A stretch of DNA of 64,000 bases from UMGS1663 sp963558185 (GTDB taxonomy: Bacteria > Bacillota > Clostridia > TANB77 > CAG-508), in NCBI GenBank assembly GCA_963558185.1, contig CAUWFE010000005.1, positions 1-64,000 of the forward strand, in the 5' to 3' direction. Position numbers and translations under genes: made by a program. Position 1 is the first letter of the stretch. The number at the start of each line of letters is the position of its first letter. The notes under the pieces are model-generated. The model did no database searches. It had not been told where the DNA came from and saw nothing but the letters and a program-made list of their open reading frames with translations. Of this stretch, positions 41,765-50,546 are shown piece after piece.

Positions 41765-42346
41765 ATGAATATAGATTTAATAAAAAATAGCAAGACTACA
41801 TATATTGGTAAACAAATTGAATATTTTCAGCAAATAGATTCTACACATAATTATGTATTAAGAGAAATAAAAAATAAAAATTGGAATAATGGAACTATAG
41901 TTATAGCAAATAAACAAACAAATGCCATAGGAACAAAAGGAAGAACATGGTATACACAAGAAGGTAATATTTCAATGTCTATTATTTTATTTCCAAATTG
42001 CGAAATACAACAATTACAAGGTTTAACAATTAATGTTGCAATTGCGATAAAAAAGGCAATAAAAGAACTTTATGGATATGAGTTAATAATAAAAGAACCT
42101 AATGATTTACTATGTAATGGAAAAAAGATTTGCGGAATTTTAATACAAAGTTCTACAAGTGATAAAAAAGTAAATTATATAGTTATAAGTATAGGAATGA
42201 ATATAAATACAACAGAATTTACAAATGAAATAGAGAATATAGCAACATCATTAAAAAGAGAATACAATAAGGAATATTCTTGTGAAGAAATAATAAAAGG
42301 AATTATAGAAGAAATAGAAAAATTAATATATTTTGCAAATATATAA
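41765..42346 (+). CDS. birA: biotin--[acetyl-CoA-carboxylase] ligase
   Basis: 193 aa, the class I form without the N-terminal repressor HTH. 'IDSTHNYVLREI' binds ATP/biotin, 'GTKGRTWYTQEGNISMSIIL' corresponds to the GRGRxGR biotin loop and the core strand, and 'KEPNDLLCNGKKICGILIQS' carries the catalytic lysine. It attaches biotin to carboxylase carrier proteins. It is somewhat short at the C-terminus (no SH3-like domain). AAGGAG precedes the ATG. Confidence 0.92.
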   Translation: MNIDLIKNSKTTYIGKQIEYFQQIDSTHNYVLREIKNKNWNNGTIVIANKQTNAIGTKGRTWYTQEGNISMSIILFPNCEIQQLQGLTINVAIAIKKAIKELYGYELIIKEPNDLLCNGKKICGILIQSSTSDKKVNYIVISIGMNINTTEFTNEIENIATSLKREYNKEYSCEEIIKGIIEEIEKLIYFANI

Positions 42347-42351
42347 ATAAT

Positions 42352-42420
42352 TTTGTCATTTTATTCAAAACTTATATTTCAAATCATTCTGGTAAAAATT
42401 ACTAGAAAACATTAAATTGT
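42352..42420. repeat. right-end fragment of the MITE-like element
   Basis: GTCATTTTATTCAAAACTTA through ATATTTCAA..CATTCTGG to GTAAC matches the right third of the complete copy at 21366-21617. The left part is missing. Confidence 0.65.
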
Positions 42421-42444
42421 AACAATAAATAAGAAAAATAACAC

Positions 42445-42472
42445 TTGACATACATACAAACAGATGTATAAT
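42445..42472 (+). promoter_or_regulatory. promoter of the 93-aa gene
   Basis: TTGACA (42445-42450), 16 nt, TATAAT (42467-42472), about 32 nt before the ATG. Confidence 0.7.
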
Positions 42473-42503
42473 CACATTAAAAATGAAAAAGGTTGGATAA
42501 AAA

Positions 42504-42785
42504 ATGCAAGAAATATCTATAGAAGAAAATAAATTAGAAAATATAGAATTAAAAAAATGTACAATAGATAGCTATAAAAACAGTAAACAAGAATTAATAA
42601 ATTATATTTATATAAATGATAAAAATCCAAGTGAAAAAATATGGAATGAAATAGCTATTAATAAAAATTTATTATCAAGTAAAACATTAGGATATATAGA
42701 AGGAGCTGGATTTAATAAACTTTGTAAAAACATAAGGAAGAATTTAAAAAAAATATTAAAATTTAAAAATTCTATAGACAATTAA
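42504..42785 (+). CDS. hypothetical protein, 93 aa
   Basis: I do not recognise it. It is basic toward the C-terminus ('NKLCKNIRKNLKKILKFKNS') and has a central 'PSEKIWNEIAINKNLLSSKT' segment that could be a small DNA-binding fold. The ribosome site is weak (AAAGGTTGG). It has its own good promoter and lies 49 nt upstream of ppa, possibly cotranscribed. Confidence 0.6.
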   Translation: MQEISIEENKLENIELKKCTIDSYKNSKQELINYIYINDKNPSEKIWNEIAINKNLLSSKTLGYIEGAGFNKLCKNIRKNLKKILKFKNSIDN

Positions 42786-42834
42786 TAAAAAATGAAATAA
42801 AATAATAAAGTCAAAAATGAAAGGAATGATATAT

Positions 42835-43365
42835 ATGAATATTTGGCATGATATAAATCCAGAAAGAATAAAAAAAGATGACTTTACAGCAGTAATTGAA
42901 ATATCTAAAGGCGGAAAAAACAAATATGAATTAGACAAAGAAACAGGAATGTTAAAATTAGATAGAGTATTATATACTTCTACACATTATCCAGCAAATT
43001 ATGGATTCATTCCTAGAACATATGCAGATGATAATGATCCTTTAGATGTATTAGTGCTATGTGAAGAAAAGATTTTATCTATGACATTAGTAGAAGCATA
43101 TCCTATTGGAGTTCTAAAAATGGTAGATAATAATGAAGGCGATGAAAAAATTATTGCTATTGCAAAGCAAGATCCATATTTAAATGAATATAAAGACATA
43201 ACAGAAATACCAAATCAATTATCAGCAGAAATTATGCATTTTTTTGAAGTATATAAGCAATTAGAAGGAAAACAAACAACAGTAGATAAAATTATGGGTA
43301 GGGAAGAAGCAGAAAAAATAATAGAAAAAAGCATAAAAAATTATGAAGAAAAATTTGGAAAATAG
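42835..43365 (+). CDS. ppa: inorganic pyrophosphatase (family I)
   Basis: Start taken at the ATG at 42835 ('MNIWHDINPERIKKDDF', 176 aa) with AAAGGA 10 nt upstream. Family I signature 'DDNDPLDVLVLCE' holds the Mg2+ aspartates; 'FTAVIEISKGGKNKYELDKE' and 'YPANYGFIPRTYADD' complete the active site. It hydrolyses PPi to two phosphates and drives biosynthetic reactions. The TPR gene follows after 17 nt. Confidence 0.96.
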   Translation: MNIWHDINPERIKKDDFTAVIEISKGGKNKYELDKETGMLKLDRVLYTSTHYPANYGFIPRTYADDNDPLDVLVLCEEKILSMTLVEAYPIGVLKMVDNNEGDEKIIAIAKQDPYLNEYKDITEIPNQLSAEIMHFFEVYKQLEGKQTTVDKIMGREEAEKIIEKSIKNYEEKFGK

Positions 43366-43382
43366 ATAAAGGATAAATAAAT

Positions 43383-44588
43383 ATGATAATAAAAATATTA
43401 TTAACATTATTAGCTTTTGTACTATTTTTCATCATATTTGTAAAATTAATTAAAAAAAATGATACAAGCTATGTATACATATTATTACTACAAGCTATAG
43501 GTATTACAGTAGAATTTTTAGAAATAGTAACTAAAAATAATTATAATATAATAATTACAGCAATTATGTATATTTTTTCAATAATTATTCCAATAATAAT
43601 ATGCATACTGGAAAAAAAGTGGGCAAACTTATCAGAAGTTATATCATTTATTAAAGCAAAAATGTATGAAAAAAAAGGAAATCAAGACAAAGCAAGAAAT
43701 ATACTTTTAAAATTAATTGATAAATATCCAAATAGCTATTATGCACATAAATATTTAGCAAATTTATATGAAAAAAGTGAAAAAATTGAAACAGCAATAG
43801 AAGAATATATAAGAGCAGTAGATATAAATAAAAAGGATTATGAATCATATTTTAAAATAGCTAATTTGTTAAATACAGTTGATAAAAAAGAATCTGCAAA
43901 AGAAATGCTATATGAACTGTTAAGAAAATCTCCTCAATATTATGAAGCTTCTATTTTATTAGGAGATATTTTATATGAGCAAGAAAATTTTAAAGAAGCT
44001 ACAAATGTATATTTAGAAGCTTTAAAATATCATCCAGAAATGTATGAAATATATTATAACTTAGGAATGACATATACTAGATTAAACGATTTTCAAAACG
44101 CAAAAGAATACTATGAACAAGCAGCACAATTAAATACATTATTATATGTTGCAAATTTTAGTTTAGCACAAATTGCTCTCATGTATAATGAAAGAGAAGA
44201 AGCAAAACAATATTTAATGAAAATTATGCAAGCTCAAGAGGCTGATGCAGCAACATACTATTATTTAGCATATATATGTGTTTTAAATGGAGAATTAGAT
44301 AAAGCTATACAATATTTAAATGAAGCTATAAGTGAAGATGAAAAGTACTACGAAAAAGCAGAAAAACAAATTGCTTTTCACATAATAATAAGAAAAGTAG
44401 ATAAACCTACTAAAGAACAAAAAAAGGAAAACAAAAGTAAACTAAATGAAAAAGAAAAACAAACAATATTACACTTAGAGGAAATGTATGAATTAGTAGG
44501 AAATCTTAACAAAAATGATATTAAAGCAATGAAATTAAAAAGCAGTATAGCATTAGAACAAGAAAAAAAGGAAAAAGAAAAGGAATAA
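43383..44588 (+). CDS. membrane-anchored tetratricopeptide repeat protein
   Basis: 401 aa. Three hydrophobic segments at about residues 2-23, 31-50 and 55-78 anchor it. Seven or so TPR units cover about 90-330 ('YYAHKYLANLYEKSEKIETA', 'YYNLGMTYTRLNDFQNAKEY', 'YYLAYICVLNGELDKAIQYL'). A charged coiled-coil tail ends in repeated KE. TPRs act as protein-binding scaffolds at the inner membrane. It lies between ppa and dpaA. Partner unknown. Confidence 0.88.
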   Translation: MIIKILLTLLAFVLFFIIFVKLIKKNDTSYVYILLLQAIGITVEFLEIVTKNNYNIIITAIMYIFSIIIPIIICILEKKWANLSEVISFIKAKMYEKKGNQDKARNILLKLIDKYPNSYYAHKYLANLYEKSEKIETAIEEYIRAVDINKKDYESYFKIANLLNTVDKKESAKEMLYELLRKSPQYYEASILLGDILYEQENFKEATNVYLEALKYHPEMYEIYYNLGMTYTRLNDFQNAKEYYEQAAQLNTLLYVANFSLAQIALMYNEREEAKQYLMKIMQAQEADAATYYYLAYICVLNGELDKAIQYLNEAISEDEKYYEKAEKQIAFHIIIRKVDKPTKEQKKENKSKLNEKEKQTILHLEEMYELVGNLNKNDIKAMKLKSSIALEQEKKEKEKE

Positions 44589-44642
44589 TGATAAAAATAA
44601 GAAATATACTATTAGAAAAAGCAAAAAGGGGAGTGTAATATA

Positions 44643-45512
44643 GTGAAAAATAATATTGCTGTTATAGGTGGAGACTTAAGAATGGTAAAATTAGTAGAAA
44701 TGCTAGCAAATGATGATTATAAAGTAAATACATATGCATTAGAAAAGGCAGAAAGCATCCATCATATAGCAAATGTTAAAATTTGTAAAACTTTAGAAGA
44801 GGCGATAGACAATATAGAAGTAATTGTAGGACCGATACCATTATCTGCAAATAATATTCAAATTAATACGCCGTTTAGTGAAAAAACAGTAACTTTAGAG
44901 GAACTAAAAAAATCTTTAGTGGGAAAAAAATTTATAGCAGGAAATATGAAGGCAGAGCTAGTAGAAGAAATGCAAGAAAAAAATATAGAAGTAACAGATT
45001 TACTTAAAAGAGAGGAATTAGTTGTATTAAATACAATTTCTACAGCAGAAGGTGCAATACAAATTGCAATGGAAGAGACAATAAAAACTATATATGGTAG
45101 TAAAATATTAGTTTTAGGATATGGAAAAGTAGGCAAAATTTTAGCTAATATGCTAAAAGGAATTGGGGCAGAAGTATATTGTGAAGCTAGAAAAAATGTT
45201 GATTTAGCATGGATTAAAGCATATGGATATAATCCAGTTCATTTAAGTGAATTAGAAGAATACTTACCAAAAATGGATATTATTATTAATACAATACCAT
45301 CTTTAATATTAGATAAAGAAAGACTAAAAATAGTAAATAAAGAAAGTCTAATAATAGACTTAGCATCTAATCCGGGAGGAGTAGATAAATTAGAAGCAAA
45401 AAAAGCTGGAATAAAAACTATATGGGCATTATCTTTACCAGGAAAAGTAGCACCATTAACATCAGCAGAATTTATAAAAGATACAATATATAATGTATTA
45501 AAAGAAATATAA
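44643..45512 (+). CDS. dpaA: dipicolinate synthase subunit A
   Basis: 289 aa from GTG with GGGGAG upstream. The N-terminal 'IAVIGGDLRMVKLVEMLAND' and the NAD(P)-binding Rossmann motif 'ILVLGYGKVGKILANMLKGI' (about residue 156) with 'IDLASNPGGVD' are typical of DpaA (SpoVFA). It makes dipicolinate in the mother cell for the spore core together with DpaB. DpaB would normally follow, but the next gene is uppP, so the partner must be elsewhere or replaced. The presence of the gene implies spore formation. Confidence 0.92.
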   Translation: MKNNIAVIGGDLRMVKLVEMLANDDYKVNTYALEKAESIHHIANVKICKTLEEAIDNIEVIVGPIPLSANNIQINTPFSEKTVTLEELKKSLVGKKFIAGNMKAELVEEMQEKNIEVTDLLKREELVVLNTISTAEGAIQIAMEETIKTIYGSKILVLGYGKVGKILANMLKGIGAEVYCEARKNVDLAWIKAYGYNPVHLSELEEYLPKMDIIINTIPSLILDKERLKIVNKESLIIDLASNPGGVDKLEAKKAGIKTIWALSLPGKVAPLTSAEFIKDTIYNVLKEI

Positions 45513-45526
45513 AGGAGATAATAAAA

Positions 45527-46312
45527 ATGGATATATTACAAGCAATTATATTAGGAATAGTACAAGGAGTAACAGAATTATTACCGATTTCTAGTTCAGC
45601 ACATTTATATATAATTCCATGGTTATTTGGATGGGCAGAACAAGAAGCATTTGATGTGGCACTTCACTTTGGAACGCTACTTGCAATTGTATTATTCTTT
45701 TACAAAGACTGGATAAAACTTATATCTGGAGGATATAAATTAGTAGTAAAAAAACAAAAATCTTTTGAAGGAAGAATGTTTTGGTATTTAGTAGCAGCAA
45801 CAATTCCAGGTGGAATTATAGGTTTAGTATTAGATAAATTTGCAGGAGATGTTTTAAAACAACCTTTAATAATAGCAACAGCATTATTTGTTATGGGAAT
45901 TCTTTTATACTTTGCAGATAAAAAATGCAAATCAAATGTAAAATATGAAAAAATGAATTTTAAACAAACATTTTTAATAGGACTTTCACAATGTTTAGCA
46001 TTTATACCAGGAGTTTCTCGCTCAGGTGTAACAATGACTACAGGAAGATTAATGGGAATTGATAGAGAATCTACTGCGAAATACACATTTTTATTAGCAA
46101 CACCAATAGTCTTTGCAGCTACATTATTCAAAATTAAAGATTTTGTATTTAACTTACCATTTATAATTGGAGTTTTAGTAAGTTTTATAGTAGGAGCATT
46201 TGTAATTAAATTCTTATTAAATTACTTAAAAAAAGGAAGTTTTAAAATATTTGCAATATATAGAGTTTTATTTGCAATATTAATTGTAATTGTATATTTT
46301 ATAAGATTATAA
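45527..46312 (+). CDS. uppP: undecaprenyl-diphosphatase UppP
   Basis: 261 aa with about seven membrane helices. The catalytic motifs 'GVTELLPISSSAHL' and 'PGVSRSGVTMTTGR' are intact. It dephosphorylates undecaprenyl pyrophosphate to recycle the lipid carrier for peptidoglycan and also confers bacitracin tolerance. AAAGGAG precedes the ATG. It follows dpaA by 14 nt, probably cotranscribed. Confidence 0.96.
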   Translation: MDILQAIILGIVQGVTELLPISSSAHLYIIPWLFGWAEQEAFDVALHFGTLLAIVLFFYKDWIKLISGGYKLVVKKQKSFEGRMFWYLVAATIPGGIIGLVLDKFAGDVLKQPLIIATALFVMGILLYFADKKCKSNVKYEKMNFKQTFLIGLSQCLAFIPGVSRSGVTMTTGRLMGIDRESTAKYTFLLATPIVFAATLFKIKDFVFNLPFIIGVLVSFIVGAFVIKFLLNYLKKGSFKIFAIYRVLFAILIVIVYFIRL

Positions 46313-46316
46313 AAAT

Positions 46317-46362
46317 AAAAAGATAGTAGAAGTAAAAAAAAACTTATTACTATCTTTTTTAA
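46317..46362 (+). terminator. terminator after uppP
   Basis: AAAAAGATAGTA pairs with TACTATCTTTTT, 19-nt loop, T-run. Confidence 0.8.
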
Positions 46363-46419
46363 TATAATAGAAAAATATTACAGAAATATTACAATTAAAT
46401 TACGGTTATGTTAAAACTA

Positions 46420-46447
46420 TTGACTTTTTAGAAAAAAAATATAAAAT
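46420..46447 (+). promoter_or_regulatory. possible promoter of the pilus operon
   Basis: TTGACT (46420-46425) with TAAAAT at 46442-46447, spacer 16 nt. The -10 is imperfect. The leader of about 110 nt is AT-rich without clear structure. Confidence 0.35.
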
Positions 46448-46555
46448 AAGTATAGATAGAAATTTGTCAAAAAAATACAAAAAATGAAAAAATATAAAGT
46501 ATTTTATATTAACTTTTGTAGAAAATAAAAGTATAAAAAAATCAAAGGAGTTAAC

Positions 46556-47713
46556 ATGTCTAGTTGTTTAGGATTATATATAGAAAAAAACTTAATTAAA
46601 TATGCAAAAGTTTCAAAAGAAAAAGACATGATAAAAGTAGATGCTTTTGGAGTAAAATTTTATGAAAACATAGGGGAAGCTATTTCGCAAATTATTTCTG
46701 AAACTTACAGTTATCATACTCCTATTAGTATAAATTTATCAGAAGAAATATATAGTTATTTTTATTTTTTTAATTTATTAAGTAAAAATGATTTAAAAAA
46801 AGCAATAGAAACTGAATTTTCATCTTTTTGCAGTGAAAAAGGTTATAACCGTAATGCACTAGAAAGCAGATATGCTTTGACTCCAGAAATAGATAATAAA
46901 GAAAAAATAAGAGCTATATATATATATGTTAACAAAACAGAAATAAATAGAAAAATACAAGATTTTGGTGAAAACCCAGTTTCAATGATTACTACATTAC
47001 CAATGGCAATAAGCAATGTTGCAGAAATAAAAGAAAAAGAAAATATATTAATAGTAAACATAGAAAATAACACATCAGTTACAAAAATAATAAATGGAAG
47101 TATATATGAAGTACAAAAAATGGAAGAAGGTATGGATCAAATACTTTATAACATAAATACAAAAGAAAATTCATACTCAAAAGCATATGAAATTTGTAAA
47201 AATACTACAATATATACAGCAGATGGAAGAGAACTATTACAACAAGAAATTGATAGTAACACAGATTACTTAGAAGATATAATGCCAACATTATATACAA
47301 TTGCTAATAATGTAAAGACATATATAGAATCATCTACAGATAGAATTGACAAAGTGTATATAACAGGTAGTGGAAGTATAATTAACAATATAGATTTATA
47401 TTTTCAAGAATTTTTACCAGATAGCAAATGTGAAATATTAAAGCCATATTTTATTAAAAATAGTGTAAAGATAAATATTAAAGATTATATTGAGGTCAAT
47501 TCAGCTATTGCGTTAGCTATGCAGCAATTAGGATATGGAATAAAGGAATTAAATTTTAAAAGAAAAACAATTGCAAATTCTTTGCAAGACTTAGCTAAAC
47601 GTGATATTAAACCAGGAAATAAAAAAACAGGAAATAAAAAGAATAATGACTTTGGAGGAAAAGTTAAGAATTTCTTTAATTTCAAAGAAGGCTTAAAAGG
47701 GCGGACTAGATAA
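46556..47713 (+). CDS. pilM: type IV pilus assembly protein PilM
   Basis: 385 aa actin-like protein. 'CLGLYIEKNLIKYAKVSKEK' is the start of the PilM fold, and 'NILIVNIENNTSVTKIINGS' and 'KVYITGSGSIINNI' are its nucleotide-binding strands. PilM is a cytosolic ring linking PilN to the motor. Its basic C-terminus 'FFNFKEGLKGRTR' runs into a stop just where the PilN frame opens 1 nt out of register; in C. difficile pilM and pilN are one gene. A frameshift may therefore separate a PilMN fusion here. Confidence 0.9.
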   Translation: MSSCLGLYIEKNLIKYAKVSKEKDMIKVDAFGVKFYENIGEAISQIISETYSYHTPISINLSEEIYSYFYFFNLLSKNDLKKAIETEFSSFCSEKGYNRNALESRYALTPEIDNKEKIRAIYIYVNKTEINRKIQDFGENPVSMITTLPMAISNVAEIKEKENILIVNIENNTSVTKIINGSIYEVQKMEEGMDQILYNINTKENSYSKAYEICKNTTIYTADGRELLQQEIDSNTDYLEDIMPTLYTIANNVKTYIESSTDRIDKVYITGSGSIINNIDLYFQEFLPDSKCEILKPYFIKNSVKINIKDYIEVNSAIALAMQQLGYGIKELNFKRKTIANSLQDLAKRDIKPGNKKTGNKKNNDFGGKVKNFFNFKEGLKGRTR

Positions 47714-48239
47714 TTTTGAAAAATGGTTATTAAGAATAGCAATTAGCTTTTTAGAAATAACAATTATTTATTGTGTTATTTCAGGTTTTCTAAATACACA
47801 AATACAAAATAAAATTGATGAAGTAAATAAAAAACAACAACAAGAACAAACACAAATCTCAAAGGCAGATAGTGACTTACAAAAGATAAAATCAAAAACA
47901 GCAAGTTATACATCAATTATAGAAAATTTAGAAAAATTTGATGCAGCTGAACATGAAAGTCAAATACAGAAAGATAAAATACCAGAATTATTAAGTAAAG
48001 TTATGTTCGCAATTCCACAAGGTGTTACAATAACATCTATTGAAAATACAACACAAGCAACAACTAATAATGAAACAAAAAATCATATTGTAATAAATGC
48101 AGAATCTTCAAGATATGATTTTCTAGGATATTTTATTGGAAATATTAAAAATGATCAAATTTTAATAGATGTAAAAACAACAGATGGAAAAAATGTAAAT
48201 GGAACAGTTAAAATTGTAATTGAAGGAGATATACCATGA
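47697..48239 (+). CDS. pilN: PilN-like pilus protein without visible start codon
   Basis: The frame is open from 47697 (stop at 47694-47696) to 48239, giving about 180 residues. It starts '..LDNFEKWLLRIAISFLEI' with one transmembrane helix, then a coiled coil ('KIDEVNKKQQQEQTQISKAD') and a C-terminal ferredoxin-like domain ('IPQGVTITSIENTT'), as in PilN/Fimbrial assembly proteins. No ATG, GTG or TTG exists before residue about 103 (the ATG at 48003). The frame overlaps the end of pilM at the run AAAAGGG, one nt off, so it may be the second half of a PilMN fusion reached by an indel or frameshift. Confidence 0.8.
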   Translation, partial: KGGLDNFEKWLLRIAISFLEITIIYCVISGFLNTQIQNKIDEVNKKQQQEQTQISKADSDLQKIKSKTASYTSIIENLEKFDAAEHESQIQKDKIPELLSKVMFAIPQGVTITSIENTTQATTNNETKNHIVINAESSRYDFLGYFIGNIKNDQILIDVKTTDGKNVNGTVKIVIEGDIP

Positions 48240-48955
48240 AAAAAATATTATTAATGATTCTAATTATCTTACTTGCAACTTTAACATATTTTGCAATTGC
48301 TGACGGATTAGAAATAGGAACTTTTCAGATACTAAGTGTATCCCAAATTCAAGAAAAGAATGAATCTTTAGATAAAGGTATTGAAATTTTAAATAATACC
48401 ATAACTAAAGCTTTTCCACAAAAAATATCAGAAGTAAAAACATCAACTGAAGCTTTGCAAACAGCTAAAAAGGCATATTTAGATAAAACAACATCTTACA
48501 CAGATGAGCAAATATTAGCAGCAACACAAGAAGAAAAATATGATATAGAATTTTTATGGACAAGAGTAGGACAACATGCAACAGAAAAAGGTGTAAACAT
48601 AAAAATGGATATAGGAAAAGGAGATACAGAAGAAGTAAGAGATTTGAACTTTACAGTGCAAGGTAGTTATATAGGAATTACTGATTTTATATATGCAGTT
48701 GAAGAAGATGAAGACTTAAATTTTAGAGTGAAAAATTTTAAAATGTTACCAGACAAAGGAGAAATTTTAAAAGCCACTTTTATAGTTAAGAATATTAAAA
48801 TTTTAGGAAATACATCATCAGCAACGGTAAACACAACAAGTAATGAAAATAATAGTAATAATACTGTAAACTCAAATACAACAAAACAAAATGAAGCAAA
48901 TAATATAAGTAGTAATACTACAACTAATAATGTAAGTAATACTACAAGTAATTAA
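48236..48955 (+). CDS. pilO: type IV pilus assembly protein PilO
   Basis: 239 aa; the ATG overlaps the pilN stop (ATGA). One transmembrane helix (3-21), a helical linker and a ferredoxin-like PilO domain ('RDLNFTVQGSYIGITDFIYA', 'LNFRVKNFKMLPD') form the alignment-complex partner of PilN. The last 45 residues are Asn/Ser/Thr-rich, presumably a flexible tail at the cell surface. Confidence 0.88.
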   Translation: MKKILLMILIILLATLTYFAIADGLEIGTFQILSVSQIQEKNESLDKGIEILNNTITKAFPQKISEVKTSTEALQTAKKAYLDKTTSYTDEQILAATQEEKYDIEFLWTRVGQHATEKGVNIKMDIGKGDTEEVRDLNFTVQGSYIGITDFIYAVEEDEDLNFRVKNFKMLPDKGEILKATFIVKNIKILGNTSSATVNTTSNENNSNNTVNSNTTKQNEANNISSNTTTNNVSNTTSN

Positions 48956-48974
48956 TATAAAGGAGTTATTCTTT

Positions 48975-49370
48975 ATGGGAAAAACAATTTTTAAGGAAGT
49001 TATTATAACAATATTATTATTGATTGCGATTGTATTAATTATGATGGTTATATTTTATGATTACAATCCAATTAATAAAATTGTTCCTGAAGTAGAACCA
49101 TACAAAACTTCAGAAGAAATAAAAAATGAATTAGATGCACAAGATGGAAATTTTCAACTAGAAACAATAGAAAAAACATATTCACTTGATAGTGCGGATT
49201 TAAGTAAATATAAAAATAGCGATTTGTATGTTCAAGGAAAGGCAAATCCATTTGCAAGTAGCAATACTGTTACAAATAATCAAGTAAATAATAGTACTAT
49301 TACAAATAAAGTTACAAATACTAATTCAAATTCAACAGGAACATTTTTCAACAACACAGGAACAAAATAA
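48975..49370 (+). CDS. small pilus-operon membrane protein (PilP-like)
   Basis: 131 aa. One transmembrane helix (8-29), an acidic linker, then 'SDLYVQGKANPFA', similar to the KxNPF motif that marks PilP/GspC-type proteins, and an Asn/Thr-rich tail. GGAG precedes the ATG. It follows pilO by 19 nt. Role in the alignment complex is inferred from position and the short motif. Confidence 0.65.
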   Translation: MGKTIFKEVIITILLLIAIVLIMMVIFYDYNPINKIVPEVEPYKTSEEIKNELDAQDGNFQLETIEKTYSLDSADLSKYKNSDLYVQGKANPFASSNTVTNNQVNNSTITNKVTNTNSNSTGTFFNNTGTK

Positions 49371-49431
49371 AATATCGGTTATATTTATAAAATAAATATA
49401 TACAAAAAATACTAATAAGGAGGAGTTTTTT

Positions 49432-49647
49432 ATGTTAAAAGGACAAAAAGGTGTTACATTAATCGCTTTAGTAGTTACAATTGTAATCTTAATCATTTTA
49501 GCAGCAGTAAGTATGACAATGGTATTAGGCGAAAATGGAATATTTGATCAAGCAAAAAAAGGTGCAAATTCACAAGCTGCTGCAGAAACTAACACAGCTG
49601 CTGGATTCAATACTTTATATGATCAAATGGAAGATTTACAAAAATAA
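49432..49647 (+). CDS. pilA: major type IV pilin candidate
   Basis: 71 aa, after a strong AAGGAGGAG site. A 7-residue leader ends KG; the mature protein starts 'VTLIALVVTIVILIILAAVS' and 'MTMVLGENGIFDQAKKGANS'. Cleavage by a prepilin peptidase is expected after Gly7. Position +5 is Ala instead of the canonical Glu. The strong ribosome site and the downstream hairpin suit high expression. The protein is much shorter than classical pilins and lacks a C-terminal cysteine loop. Confidence 0.88.
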   Translation: MLKGQKGVTLIALVVTIVILIILAAVSMTMVLGENGIFDQAKKGANSQAAAETNTAAGFNTLYDQMEDLQK

Positions 49648-49672
49648 AATAAAATATTATTTTAAACTAAAT

Positions 49673-49720
49673 ATAGGGGTACCTTGAAATCAATATAACA
49701 GATTATTTAGGTAACCCCTT
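49673..49720 (+). terminator. hairpin after the pilin gene
   Basis: AGGGGTACCT pairs imperfectly with AGGTAACCCCTT, with T-rich DNA after it. It may allow more pilin mRNA than downstream operon mRNA. Confidence 0.65.
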
Positions 49721-49739
49721 ATTTTAAAAGGAAAAACAG

Positions 49740-50543
49740 ATGGAAACAATAATTTTTTATATTATGATTTTTTGCATAGGCACAATGTTTGGAAGTTTTT
49801 TTACTTTGGCAGTATATAGATTACCATTACATGAAGATATTACGCATGAGCGTTCTTTCTGCCCAATATGTAATCATAAGCTATCTTTTTGGGATATGAT
49901 ACCAATTTTAAGCTACATATTTTTAGGTGGAAAATGTAGATATTGCAAAAGTAAAATACGACCACGTTATTTAATTTTAGAAATATGTTCAGGAATAGTA
50001 TTTTTATTAATGGCTATTTCTATTTGTGCTACACTACCAATAACAATAGATAAATTAGTTTATTTAGTATTAGCATTATTATACATTGCTGGATTATTCA
50101 TAATTGCAGGTATAGATAAAGAAAAAGTGCAAATTCATATGGGAGTATTATTTTATGAAATGATAGTAGTTGCCATGTATATGATGTATCTATACATATT
50201 ATCGAATGTTAATGTTTATAGATATGTTATATATTTATTCTTTTTATGTGTTTTACTAATATTAGAAACATGTTATTTAAGAAAAAATTTAAAAAGTAAT
50301 TATACACTACAAATATTAATGATTTCTTTATTAATGATTGCTTTTGCAGGTAGATGGCAATTTATATTAACAGTAATATTAACTTTATTATCAATAGCAA
50401 TAGATAAAGCAATAGAAAAAATATGCGGTAGAGGACAAAATAGTACAAAAGAAAAATCACATAAAATACCAGTTGCATATTTTATGTGTGTATGTCATAT
50501 TGTGGTTTTAATTATAATGAATTTTATAATTTGTAGGTGGTAG
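49740..50543 (+). CDS. pilD: prepilin peptidase-like protein PilD with incomplete active site
   Basis: 267 aa. The N-terminal domain has 'GTMFGSFFTLAVYRLPLHED' and the zinc cysteines 'CPIC' and 'CRYC' as in PilD methyltransferase domains, then about six membrane helices. The first catalytic aspartate may be in 'IIAGIDKEKVQI', but the second motif GxGD of A24 peptidases is not found; the expected region reads 'LLMIAFAGRWQFIL'. It may be a diverged peptidase or methyltransferase only. Confidence 0.82.
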   Translation: METIIFYIMIFCIGTMFGSFFTLAVYRLPLHEDITHERSFCPICNHKLSFWDMIPILSYIFLGGKCRYCKSKIRPRYLILEICSGIVFLLMAISICATLPITIDKLVYLVLALLYIAGLFIIAGIDKEKVQIHMGVLFYEMIVVAMYMMYLYILSNVNVYRYVIYLFFLCVLLILETCYLRKNLKSNYTLQILMISLLMIAFAGRWQFILTVILTLLSIAIDKAIEKICGRGQNSTKEKSHKIPVAYFMCVCHIVVLIIMNFIICRW

Positions 50544-50546
50544 AAA

